This document shows, in pieces, positions 50,927 to 60,689 of a DNA stretch of 64,000 nt (position 1 is its first letter; every line of letters begins with the position of its first letter). Source of the DNA: Euphorbia lathyris (lineage: Eukaryota > Streptophyta > Magnoliopsida > Malpighiales > Euphorbiaceae); contig NC_088915.1 of assembly GCF_963576675.1 (NCBI RefSeq), positions 5,337,001-5,401,000 on the forward strand, written 5' to 3'. The notes under the pieces were generated by a model, which ran no database searches, was not told where the DNA came from, and was given only the letters and a program-made list of their open reading frames with translations. A program made the translations under genes and the position numbers.

Positions 50927-53538
50927 ATGTCAGAGGGTTCTTCACGGGGAGCCCTAAGCAGACTGCCGCCGGTTGCCCCTGGTGACTTCACGCTTCGAGA
51001 TTCTTCGCGGACGCGAACGGTATCGCGAAAAAGGCGAGCTGAAAAGGATAGTGGAGATAGCGCAGCGGCCGTTACGGCGAAGAAAAGGAAGAAATCCGTT
51101 GTTCGTCCGTTGCCTACCGTCGATCGTCCAGCCGGAGGGGTTGCCGCCGGCGTTCTAGAGGTGGTGGTGGTTGTGCTGGAGGGTTTGATTACTGCAGAGC
51201 GGCCCCTTGCCACGATTTACGAAGAAATTCATGAGAGAGTGTGGACGCGATCTCCAGGTACTTTCGGTAGCGAGGGTAAACGTTTTGAGAGAGCCGAGCG
51301 TCCTAAGAGGCCGGAGTCCCTTTTGGTCGAAGATGCATATAGTATAATCATCGCAGTAGACCTGCCAGCGATATCTGCGGTGTACCGACTCGGAGAGCCC
51401 TATGAATTAGTAGCCTTGGGTGAAGAGAATAGAGCCCATTATGCGGGTAGCGCGAATGAGCTCATCGTTTATGAAGAGCAATTAGAATCGGGGATGCGGC
51501 TGCCGCTCCTGCCCTTTTTTGTGGAGGTATTGAAGGAATGTGATTTGTGTCCTAGGCAAATGCATCCGAATGGCTGGAGAATGATGGTCGCCTTCTATTC
51601 ACTGTGTCGATCTGCCGGGTATCGGGCAACAGGTCTAGTCTTCCATGAGTTTTTTAAACCGAGCAAAGGGCAGAGATCTCAACATGTCACGTTCTCCCAC
51701 CAGAAATTCAAAGTGATGGGTGGGTTGAAGGATAAACTGTCTGAATACCGTCACCGCTTCTTTTTGGTGAGGAAGCTCGATGGGGATTTTCCCTTTCGGG
51801 TTGTGTGGAACGACGACCCCATGGATTCCAGTCGGTGGCTGAAAACCCGACCGAAGCTCTCATTCGAGGAGAATTTGGTGACGCATTTGAAAGGTCTTCC
51901 GACGGACAAAGATCATAAGCAGGACATAGATGAGTTAGTTCGTCATTTTCTGGCCGCTGGTTACTACATTTGGAATAAATGGCGGATGGCCGAACTCAGA
52001 GGGTGGTCGGTTGCGGATTTTGAAAAATGGAAAAGGGGCTATAACTTCAAATCTGGGGAGTTAGCGGAACTGGAGGTGATCTCCGTAAATGTTGCCGTTG
52101 TAGGTGAGGGGCTGGGATCTTATTCTGCCTTGTGAATTACGTCGTATATAATATGTTGTTTGTTATTCGGGAATCTGATGCTTTTCCCTTTTTGTGCGTG
52201 CAGGTCCAGGAGATCCCCATGTCAGTATGGATTTTGACCCTAATGAATTCAGTGTCGGTCTAGAGACTGCTGATGAGGCATTCGGAGGAGCTTCAGGTTC
52301 ATTGGTTTCGTATTCCTCGCTCGAGGATGCGAACCAAGTGGTGCAAAGCATGGGAGGGGTTCTCGATGCTCGGGAAGATGTTGACGGGGTAGTTGATGTT
52401 CCGCAAGGAAAACCTGTGGCTGATCCAGTTGCCTAAGAACCTGAGGGCAATGCGGGGATGATCATTCTTGAAGAAGAGACAGGTGGTAGTCCGACCCATG
52501 GGGTGCTTGCTCGGAAAAGAAAGAGGGATACGGGGAAAGTCGTTGATGAATATGTGGCTGGGGAGAAGTCCGCTGGGGAAGATGTTGCCGGGGCCAGCGA
52601 GGGTGTCAAGAAACCTTATTCTGATGGTGGGACCGAGCTATCCGGTGATGTGCCGGATCGAGTAGGGGATCATCCGGAAATGGTCAAGAGGATGGAGATG
52701 AAAATTTCTAAGTTTAGGGATTATGTCATGAACTTGTCAGTGCATTCCGATATGATGACTTCCGATCTGGCTCGCGCGATGGCCCGCGTGGCCAGGGTTC
52801 CCGGGGAGCATCAGCGGATGGAGGGGGCTTCAAAAATGAACTTGGGCTTGGAGACCTTATCGGCCCTTGGTGTGGTGAGCTCTCCTATTCGCTCTTTCAG
52901 TCTCTGTTTCATTTCTTGCAAGCTTTTTGTCTTCTAATTTTTGTTCTCGTATGCAGTCCATCCCGAACGCAACCTGAGTTTTCGATATGTGCGTTAATGA
53001 CGAAAAAGTTTTTCGGGATATGGAGGAGGGTTTGCGGAGATCTCTCGATGATCTCGAGGAAGCGAATAAGAACTTGGCGGCTGCGCGGGAGCTTCTGGAT
53101 CGTCGCGAGACTGAGATTATCGTTTTGTCTGAGAAGCTGAAAGTAGAGATGGCCGGTCGAGTGGAGCTTTCTCAGAGGTTGAAACAAGATGTCGAGGAGA
53201 TTTGTGCATACCGGGTGTTGCTCAGAATGGCGGTTGGGTGGACTCGTCGAGTATCGGAGATTTTGAAGGAGAAAACGGGACGGGCGGCAGTGCTGACCGA
53301 GGAGAATGACTCTCTTAAGCGACAACTGGAAGCTGTGCGCAAAGAAGCTGCTGATCTTCACGCTCTCGCTGGTCAACGCGAGGAGAAACTCATAAAACTG
53401 GACCGTATGATGCTGATCACCGCAGCTCATTCCGCGGGTTACAACGTTCCTCCGGAGGTGATTTTTGCTCCGAATGTCTATGATAAGGCTGCTCAGGCAA
53501 AGGCTGTTGAGTTTTGTGGTCGTTTCAAGAAGCAGTAG
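50927..53538 (+). CDS. Antisense gene 1 of the young Tat element (three exons, two stops)
   Basis: Exon 1 50927-52103 (MSEGSSRGALSRLPPVAPGD start; basic patch SRKRRAEKD, a possible nuclear signal; core HPNGWRMMVAFYSLCRSAGY, VVWNDDPMDSSRWLK, RWRMAELRGWSVADFEKW-like). Exon 2 52204-52874 (MDFDPNEFSVGLET; acidic, KRKRDTGK). Exon 3 52957-53538 (Glu/Lys-rich coiled coil, e.g. LKRQLEAVRKEAADLHALAG). Introns GTGAGG...TGCAG and GTGAGC...TGCAG keep frame and sit where the old copy has them. The core resembles the domain called putative gypsy-type transposon in plants. Stops: TAA 52434-52436 and TGA 52975-52977, so the gene is disabled. Role unknown. Confidence 0.75.
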
Positions 53539-53696
53539 GCAGTCTGTATTTTTGTTGATTTTGCTTTTCCAAGATGTAATGATGATTCGTACAATCTGAA
53601 TCTTTTTTGTGATATTGTATTGCTCCTAATTATGCTCTGCCTGTTGATGTGATTGTAGTTCATTGTGATGTCTTTCATGTCTTTTCTTCGTTGTTC

Positions 53697-53704
53697 TATA
53701 AATA
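53697..53704 (+). promoter_or_regulatory. TATA box of antisense gene 2
   Basis: TATAAATA, 80 bases before the ATG at 53784. The surrounding TTGTTCTATAAATAGG is shared with the old copy (11046). Confidence 0.65.
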
Positions 53705-53783
53705 GGAGCCGGATTTTTTGGTATGGACTTGCAACTCGTCTTTCTCTCCTTCGCTTCCTTCATTAGATAATTTCTTCGGGAGA

Positions 53784-54470
53784 ATGTCGCTTCGGGACGT
53801 CGTCGATCCAGCCCGAGTGTTGGAGGTGCAGAAGGCAATATCGGCGATGCCGCATCCCTATGTTTATTGCCCCCCATCTGAGGAGAATGATGCAGAGCGG
53901 AAAGTGAGGTACTCGTCCCCTGTCTGGATGAACCGGGACTGGGCCTCGCAAAGGAGAAACGTGGAGAGTGAGAATTCCGTTCCTTATACCGGATCTGTCA
54001 CCGATTCCTGTGAGGTTGTTGTCAGTGCACTTTCTACAACAGAAAAGAAAATATGGTCTCATGAGGGCATCGGGTATCTCCTCCCCGATGAGACCGTCGC
54101 TCCGGTGCTCAATCCGCATCCTTCCTAGATCAAGAGGCTTCTAGCCGATGAGATGGATAGGGTGATGAACTTGCCCCATGAGGTGGAGTACCGTCGGGTA
54201 GGGCGTCATGCTTCACCAACGCGTCCATATGGGCCAACGTTCGTCGATCCCATCAAACCGCGAAGCGTGGTTTTCCTGGAGTTTGCGAGGCAGGGTAGCC
54301 TGGGTCCCGTTCCTGCTAACCCTAACCATCGCGTGACCCATGTGGGCAAAGCCTGTTTGTATCATAGGCAAAACGGCCATAATACAGATGAATGCGTGGA
54401 CTGGAGAGCGATGCATCAAGATTTGATGGATGAGGAGGCAATCCCGGACCCTGATCGGCAACTCATCTGA
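53784..54470 (+). CDS. Antisense gene 2: gag-like knuckle protein with an internal TAG
   Basis: ATG 53784 (MSLRDVVDPARVLEVQKAIS) to TAG 54126-54128 gives 114 aa; the same frame then runs open for 113 more codons to the stop at 54468-54470. The downstream part holds CLYHRQNGHNTDEC (54354-54395), CX2HX4HX4C, like the nucleic-acid-binding knuckle of Tat gag but on the opposite strand. Old element: same start, same TAG position, identical knuckle. So the TAG predates the split between the copies. Either readthrough makes a 228-residue product, or two proteins are made, or both descend from a disabled ancestor. No other break. Function unknown. Confidence 0.6.
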
Positions 54471-54654
54471 ATGTTTTAGTGTTGTTTACCCGGTTTGGTG
54501 TAGCCCTAGTAGTTTCTGTAATGGCTCTATGTAGTAATGCCTTTGTTTGTGGTGTAAGGTCGTCGTTGTCTTTGTAATTCGCCATTTTATTTCAATCTAT
54601 GCGTTATGTGGGATGATTATGCTTAGATTAGGCGTATTCCAAATCGTTTGTATT

Positions 54655-55253
54655 AGGCGTTCGATATGATCGAAAAGCCGTAAAGGTCAGTAATTGAATG
54701 CTTGGTTGTCGGAGAGCCCGACAGGGTTCTGCTCGCCCATAATCGTTAACCAAATGATAGTTAGACGATGTAGGAGGCATTCGATATGATCGAAGAGCCT
54801 TAATGTTTCAGCATTTGAATGCTTAGTTGGCGGAGAACGTGATAGGGTTCTGCTCGCCCAAAATCGTTAACCAAATGATAGTTAGACGATGTAGGAGGCG
54901 TTCGATATGATCGAAGAGCCTTAACGTTTAGCATTCGAATGCTTAGTTGGCGGAGAACGCGATAGGGTACTGTTCGCCCAAAATCGTTAACCAAATGATA
55001 GTTAGACGATGTAGGAGGCGTTCGATATGATCGAAGAGCCTTAATGTTTAGCATTCGGATGCTTGATTGGCGGAGAACGCGACAGGGTTCTGTTCGCCCA
55101 AAATCGTTAACCAAATGATAGTTAGACGATGTAGGAGGCGTTCGATATGATCGAAGAGCCTTAATGTTTAGCATTCGGATGCTTGATTGGCGGAGAACGC
55201 GACAGGGTTCTGTTCGCCCAAAATCGTTAACCAAATGATAGTTAGACGATGTA
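54655..55253. repeat. 120-bp tandem repeat array (5 copies)
   Basis: TTCGATATGATCGA recurs at 120-base steps (about 54660, 54780, 54900, 55020, 55140), each followed by GGTTCTG(C/T)TCGCCC-type and AAATCGTTAACCAAATGAT words. The last two units are nearly identical and the first is most diverged. It lies between integrase and the antisense genes. Because 120 is a multiple of three it produces a long but meaningless minus-strand ORF. Confidence 0.93.
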
Positions 55254-55285
55254 ACCAAAATATTGTGAAACATGATTTGCGTATA

Positions 55286-58018
55286 TTATTGATAATATCT
55301 TTTTAACGTTTGGACATTCCAGCTATTATCGTAAACCAATCCGTCCAGAGAGGCAATTTTGTAAGCTCCGTTGTGGAGAACAGTGTCGATTTTGTACGGA
55401 CCCTCCCATGATTGGCCGAGCTTTCCTTGAGCTAAAGGGGACTGCGCAGCTGCGGCGTCTCTGAGCACAAGGTCCCCGACCTGAAAAGTGCGGAGGCGAA
55501 CTCTTCTATCATGATAGCGTGCGATATTCTGCTTATGGGTCGTGATGTGTAACAGAGCATCAAGACGCTCTTCTTCGAGTCGGTCGCCAGCTTCCTTGAG
55601 CTCTGCACTGTTGTCAATCTCTTCAAAATTGGTCTGTCGGGGGGAGCGAAGAATGACTTCAGCTGGTGCCATTGCTTCTGACCCATAGGCGAGGAAAAAG
55701 GGGGTACGGCCTGTTCCCGTATGCGGGGTGGTGCGGTATGACCATAAGATTGCCGCAATATGATCGGGCCATGCCCTGCCTTGGTCGGTTAACCGTGCTT
55801 TGATCCCTCGAAGGAGCGTTCGGTTACTTACTTCCGTGAGGCCGTTGCTCTGAGGGTGAGCTACCGATGTGTACCGGCCTTTGATACCCCAGTCCGTGCA
55901 GAAATCACGAAACTGATTACAGTCGAACTGCTTCCCATTGTCAGTGATGAAGGAATGGGGGACCCCGAAACGGTAAATAATAGCTCGCTTGAGAAAACTG
56001 ATGACATTGTCAGCGGTTATCTTGGCAAGGGCTTCAGCTTCGATCCACTTGGTGAAATGATCGACTACCACAACCACGAAACGCTTTTGTGCTAAAGCCA
56101 TTGGAAAAGGGCCGAGCAGGTCAATCCCCCATACTGCGAATGGCCATGGTGTGATGATACCTTTGAATGGGGCCACCGGGGCATGATGGGTATTGGCGTG
56201 TAGTTGACATGCCTGACAACTGCGGACCAGGCGTGTTGCGTCAGAATCCATGGTCTGCCAGTAGAACCCCTGGAGCCGGGCCTTCTTCGCAATTGTTCGG
56301 GCTTCCTGATGCGAGCTACATACACCCTGGTGAATTTCCTTAAGACAGTGATCTCCCTCTTCCTCAGATATACAACGCAACCAGGGATGCGTGGCTGATT
56401 TACGGTAAAGTAAGCCATCCTGTAATGCATAACGCCAAGAACGCCGGACCACTAGGGATGCCGCTGTCCGATCTGCTGGAAGTGTGCCATCCCGAAGGTA
56501 CCCGATAATTGGGCTTCTCCATCCTCCTGCCGCGGCGTCTGCCGAGTCGATCTGTAGTGAATTCTCGGTGCGAAAAGCTGGGGCGCTCGTAACCTCGATC
56601 AAGGTGAGCGGGTCACTAGACTGTTCGCCTGCTGCAAGGGCAGCGATAGCGTCTGCCTCCTCGTTTTCTTCTCGCGGGACTAACACCAGATCAAGGGTTA
56701 TTCCTTTGTTTTTGAGATCATTGAGTAGGGACGTGGCGAGGGTCAGGTATTGACACATCGTCGGGTCCTTTGCTTGATAAGCTCCACTGACATGGCTAAC
56801 GACCAGCTTCGAGTCCGAGCATATTGTCAACCGGCTAGTGACTATTGTTTTTGATAGCCGTAGGGCGGCGATCAAGGCCTCATATTCAGCCTGATTATTG
56901 GTGGTCAGGAAATTCAATCGGACGGCGCACCGTAAGCGGAGATTATTGGGTCCTTGAATAGCTATACCGGCGCCTGCCCGTCCAGGAGCACAAGACCCGT
57001 CGATGCTCATCGTCCAGACATCGTCCGTGCGAGCTGGCGTTGCCGTAAGTTTGGTGTTAGCACGGCCGGTAAACTCGATAATGAAATCGGATAAAGCCTG
57101 AGCCTTGATTGTCGTGCGGGGCTCAAAACGGACGTCAAACTGGGAGAGACGAACAGACCAGTTGGTGATACGCCCGGAAACCTCTGGCCTTTGGACGACC
57201 TTTTTTAGCGGATAGTTGGTCCTAACGACGATTGTGTGCGCTTGGAAATATGGTCTCAGACGTTCTGAAGCTTGTGTGATGGCGAAAAGGGCTTTTTCCA
57301 CCTCGGAGTATCGGATTTCGGCTCCCTTCAGCACTCTGCTCAGGAAATAAATCGGAAAAAGCTCTGTCCCCTCCTCCTGAGTTAAAACGACCCCTATTGT
57401 TTCATCCGTGATGGTGAAGTATAAGTGAATGTCCCGCTCTGGCTTCGGCACCGAGAGCAAAGGGGGGGTTGCGAGGAAAGTTTTTATGGCGTCGAACGCG
57501 GCCTGGCAATCAGTCGACCACCTAAAGGGGTGCTCTTTCTTGATTGCTTTATAGAACGGGAGACATCGCTGAGCCGAGCAGGAGATGAAACGTCCCAGAG
57601 CGATGATTCTTCCATTGAGCCTTTGCACCCCCTGCAGGTCGCGTGGTGGCTCCATTGCTAAAATGGCTTCGACTTTCGCGGGGTTAGGCTCGATGCCTTT
57701 TTCCGACACTACGCAACCCAGAAATTTCCCACTGCGAATTTCAAAGAAACATTTTTCCGGGTTCAGCTTGAGGTTATAGGCTCTGAAGATCTTAAATACT
57801 TCTGCTAAATCTCGCGAATTTTCGCTCTCTTCGGTGCTTAGGACCACCATGTCGTCGATGTACACCTGTACCGTCTTACCGATGAGATGGACGAACATCC
57901 TATCTACCAAACACTGGTACGTGGCCCTTGCATTCTTTAACCCGAAAGGCATGACGTTATAGCAATATATCCCTTCATGCGTAATGAAAGAGGTCTTTTC
58001 GGCGTCGGCAGGGTCCAA
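55286..58018 (-). CDS. Tat pol, second part: RT, RNase H, archaeal RNase H, integrase (910 codons)
   Basis: In the same frame as the upstream ORF, separated only by the stop at 58067-58069; 58018 is merely the first Met after it. RT: MPFGLKNARATYQCLVDRMF, VYIDDMVVLS (YIDD ~57860). First RNase H: RWSTDCQAAFDAIKTFL, then LYFTITDETIGVVL. Second, archaeal-type RNase H: MSIDGSCAPGRAGAGIAI, NNQAEYEALIAALRLSK, CSDSKLVVS, NEEADAIAALA, with its acidic residues. Integrase: SCQACQLHANTHH, WGIDLLGPFP, FITDNGKQF, GLTEVSNRTLL (D-D-E present) and a C-terminal FQVGDLVLRDA...NSWNVQTLKRYYQ. Full length for the lineage. Confidence 0.92.
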   Translation of the reverse strand: MDPADAEKTSFITHEGIYCYNVMPFGLKNARATYQCLVDRMFVHLIGKTVQVYIDDMVVLSTEESENSRDLAEVFKIFRAYNLKLNPEKCFFEIRSGKFLGCVVSEKGIEPNPAKVEAILAMEPPRDLQGVQRLNGRIIALGRFISCSAQRCLPFYKAIKKEHPFRWSTDCQAAFDAIKTFLATPPLLSVPKPERDIHLYFTITDETIGVVLTQEEGTELFPIYFLSRVLKGAEIRYSEVEKALFAITQASERLRPYFQAHTIVVRTNYPLKKVVQRPEVSGRITNWSVRLSQFDVRFEPRTTIKAQALSDFIIEFTGRANTKLTATPARTDDVWTMSIDGSCAPGRAGAGIAIQGPNNLRLRCAVRLNFLTTNNQAEYEALIAALRLSKTIVTSRLTICSDSKLVVSHVSGAYQAKDPTMCQYLTLATSLLNDLKNKGITLDLVLVPREENEEADAIAALAAGEQSSDPLTLIEVTSAPAFRTENSLQIDSADAAAGGWRSPIIGYLRDGTLPADRTAASLVVRRSWRYALQDGLLYRKSATHPWLRCISEEEGDHCLKEIHQGVCSSHQEARTIAKKARLQGFYWQTMDSDATRLVRSCQACQLHANTHHAPVAPFKGIITPWPFAVWGIDLLGPFPMALAQKRFVVVVVDHFTKWIEAEALAKITADNVISFLKRAIIYRFGVPHSFITDNGKQFDCNQFRDFCTDWGIKGRYTSVAHPQSNGLTEVSNRTLLRGIKARLTDQGRAWPDHIAAILWSYRTTPHTGTGRTPFFLAYGSEAMAPAEVILRSPRQTNFEEIDNSAELKEAGDRLEEERLDALLHITTHKQNIARYHDRRVRLRTFQVGDLVLRDAAAAQSPLAQGKLGQSWEGPYKIDTVLHNGAYKIASLDGLVYDNSWNVQTLKRYYQ

Positions 58019-58066
58019 AGGGATCTGCTGGAAACTGGCGATGGCGTCAAACTGAGACAGGATCTT

Positions 58067-60640
58067 TCAACCAGCCGTTTGGTCGAGGAGTTGATCTATG
58101 TTAGGCAGCGGGTAAGAATCCTTGGGGCAAGCTTTATTGACATTCGTGAAATCTACACACATACGGTATTTTCCGCTGGCTTTCTTTACAAGTACAACGT
58201 TAGAAAGCCAGTCCAGATAGTTGACCTCGCGGATAAATTTTACAGCTAGGAGTTTGTCGATTTCTGCTTTTACTGCCGCCTGCTTGTCTTTAGCCTGCAC
58301 TCTCATCTTTTGCTTCATTGGTTTGACAGAGGGGTCGATATTCAGCTTGTGCATTGCTCTCTCAGGTGCGATCCCCGTGATGTCTTCGGTGCACCAGGCG
58401 AAAACATCCGAATGCTCCGTTAGGACAGCCTTGATTTCCTTGGCCAGCGGGGAAGCGAGTTTTGTTCCCATTTTCACTGTCTTGCTATCCCCAAGGATAC
58501 AGTCGTCGACTGGTTCAATGGGCACGGGATTGTAACCCCTCATGTCCATCAGACCGTCCTCTAAGTAGAGCGTTGTTCGAGGTTGAGTTGCCTCCCACTG
58601 CAACTTTTTGGCCAGCATACGGTCACCCTGGACGGTGAACTTCCCATGCGGAGAGGGCAATGTCAAGCACAATTCGGAGATATCCACCGTGGCCCTCAGG
58701 GCGGCCAGGAGAGGCCTTCCGATAATGGCATTGTAAGCCAGGGGGATATCGACCACCACCCATTCCGCGGTATCCTCGACCTCTTCTACTCCTTCGTCAA
58801 AGATAGTCGGTAGTGTAATAACTCCCTTTACTTGCACTTCAATTTCAGAGAGGCCGACCAGGGGGAAAGTCCCGACCCGGAGGGCGGTGTGAGCATTCTT
58901 CATTGCGCGGAGAGCCGTCCAGGTGAGCAGGTTCACCGAACTTCCGGTGTCCACAAGCACTCGGTGAGTTTTAAAACCTGTGATGCTAATGGTGACAACA
59001 AGGGCCTCCGAGTGGCTAGTTCGGAGTGGAGGCTGCACTGTCAACGTCTGTCCGATTGCCTTTCTCTTTCGAGAGCAGTCGGGCGGTGCGGAGAGTGCCG
59101 GTGCTCCTTCCCTTATGACGTGTATTTCCCCATGGTACCTTGGCCTCTTTGGCTCCTCTGCTCGCCCCGCCTCCCTCTGCTTCGGGCTCTGCTCCCTTTG
59201 CCTGCTCGCCTTTGGTGGCGCCCCCTGCTCCGTGATTCGCTCGACCTCTTTCTGTAGTTGATAGTAGTTATCCGTGGAGTGTCTAAAGGATCTGTGACAC
59301 TTGCAGTATTCTTTTTCTGCCCGGGTTTTGCCCTTGTCCCCGATCGGAACCTGCTGTGTGAACCGACGAGGCTGATGCTGAGTGGGGTAATGCACCTCCT
59401 TGCCCCGGGATCGATCCCCCCTTCGCTCTGGGTTTGCGCTCTCAGCCCGGGCTGGAAAGGGCATCGGGGCCTCCTTGCGGACTCGGACCTCCTCTCGCGA
59501 TTCCGGGACCGCTCTGCTTCTATCTTGTTTGTGCGTGTCACCTTTGGCCTTGTCCCTCTCTGTCTCCTCGTATCCGGCAGGTCGGTCGCAGTCATCATAT
59601 CGGACAAACGTTTGTGCCATGGTCATCAGTTCTTCGAAAGATCTAGGCATCTTTCGGAAACACTTCTGCTTTAGAGGCTCGCAAGTGGTCCCTTTTGCTA
59701 AGGCATCGTGGGCCACCTCCAGGTTGAGGCCTTTGACTTGCGAGGCCATGTGATGGAACCTTGATAGGAAATTGCGCAGAGGCTCGGTTGTTCGCTGCTT
59801 AAGACCATTCAGGTCCGAACTGATTTTCCTGACCTTTGCCGCTGCGGCAAAGCGGGAGAGAAAAAGGTCCTTCAGGAGATCAAAAGAATCGATGGACTCC
59901 GGGGCAAGTCCCCGATACCATTCCTGCGCGCTGGATGAGAGAGTGGTGGGGAAAACCTCGCACATGATGTCTTCGTCCTTTGAGTATAAATTTATGGTGC
60001 TCATGAATGATGCCATATGATCGTTAGGATCCTCGGTCCCTGTGTATTGGGCCAGTCGAGGAGCTTTCCAGTCACGCGGGAACCTCTTCTCGATAATCCT
60101 TTGCACCAGTGGCGTTTTGCTGGAGGTGATGCTCCCTCCCATTACACCCCCGAGTGCCCTTTTATCGAGAAAACGTTGAATTTTCAGTTCCAGCAACTCC
60201 TCGCTATCCGCGGCTGTAGTTCCCGTTCGTCGCTCCTCGCCTTCTTTGGTGACTTCGGCTCCGGCTCCGGCTCCTCTTCCCGCGATGACCGCTGCTTCCA
60301 GGGCCTGCTCCGGGAAGGCTCCCTCCCTTTGTAACTCTGCCGCCTCCTTGAGGTATTGCCAAATTTTGGCATTCTCCTCCTGCAGGCTTCTCTGCTGGTC
60401 AATGATCTTCATCTGAGCCGCCGTGTGCACGGCCTGCGTAGTTTGAAAACCTTGGATTGCGCTGAGGAGTTGAGTGGTGTTAAAGGCTTCTTCCTCTTCT
60501 GGGCCTACCTCCTCCATCAAAGGCCCAAAGTTTCTGGGGGAGATCGGCAGGTTCTGGATCACGCCTCCTGCGTGTGTCATGGAGCTGGTCGCTCCAGCTT
60601 CGGGTACTGGAGTTGGAGCCGAGTCATTAGGGGTTTGCAT
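58067..60640 (-). CDS. Tat gag, protease and RT N-terminal part (857 aa, ends at a premature stop)
   Basis: ATG at 60640 (MQTPNDSAPTPVPEAGATSS). gag core: ELKIQRFLDKRALGGVMGGS, MASFMSTINLYSKDEDIMCE, EWYRGLAPESIDSFDLLKD, LRNFLSRFHHMASQVKGLNL. Knuckle near 59265-59305 reads CKCHRSFRHSTDNY: the last Cys is Tyr (TAC 59264-59266). Protease VLVDTGSSVNLLTW (~58955). RT start: VKFIREVNYLDWLSNVVLVK, YPLPNIDQLLDQTAG then TGA (58067-58069) where the old copy has CGC (Arg). Without that stop gag-pol would be one frame of 1784 codons plus stop. Confidence 0.92.
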   Translation of the reverse strand: MQTPNDSAPTPVPEAGATSSMTHAGGVIQNLPISPRNFGPLMEEVGPEEEEAFNTTQLLSAIQGFQTTQAVHTAAQMKIIDQQRSLQEENAKIWQYLKEAAELQREGAFPEQALEAAVIAGRGAGAGAEVTKEGEERRTGTTAADSEELLELKIQRFLDKRALGGVMGGSITSSKTPLVQRIIEKRFPRDWKAPRLAQYTGTEDPNDHMASFMSTINLYSKDEDIMCEVFPTTLSSSAQEWYRGLAPESIDSFDLLKDLFLSRFAAAAKVRKISSDLNGLKQRTTEPLRNFLSRFHHMASQVKGLNLEVAHDALAKGTTCEPLKQKCFRKMPRSFEELMTMAQTFVRYDDCDRPAGYEETERDKAKGDTHKQDRSRAVPESREEVRVRKEAPMPFPARAESANPERRGDRSRGKEVHYPTQHQPRRFTQQVPIGDKGKTRAEKEYCKCHRSFRHSTDNYYQLQKEVERITEQGAPPKASRQREQSPKQREAGRAEEPKRPRYHGEIHVIREGAPALSAPPDCSRKRKAIGQTLTVQPPLRTSHSEALVVTISITGFKTHRVLVDTGSSVNLLTWTALRAMKNAHTALRVGTFPLVGLSEIEVQVKGVITLPTIFDEGVEEVEDTAEWVVVDIPLAYNAIIGRPLLAALRATVDISELCLTLPSPHGKFTVQGDRMLAKKLQWEATQPRTTLYLEDGLMDMRGYNPVPIEPVDDCILGDSKTVKMGTKLASPLAKEIKAVLTEHSDVFAWCTEDITGIAPERAMHKLNIDPSVKPMKQKMRVQAKDKQAAVKAEIDKLLAVKFIREVNYLDWLSNVVLVKKASGKYRMCVDFTNVNKACPKDSYPLPNIDQLLDQTAG

Positions 60641-60689
60641 CTCGTTTGAAGATCTGGAGTCACTTGTAGTCCACGTTCACCGCACCAAA

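Noticed and set aside
54800..55273. 157-aa minus-strand ORF with repeated SSNYHLVNDFGRT blocks
   Set aside because: It is only the translation of the 120-bp tandem array; the period is a multiple of three, so any open frame repeats. No start context and no family.
59258..59753. Plus-strand ORFs of 117-141 aa in the young gag region
   Set aside because: Shadows of gag on the other strand; Ser/Cys/Leu-rich translation without family resemblance.
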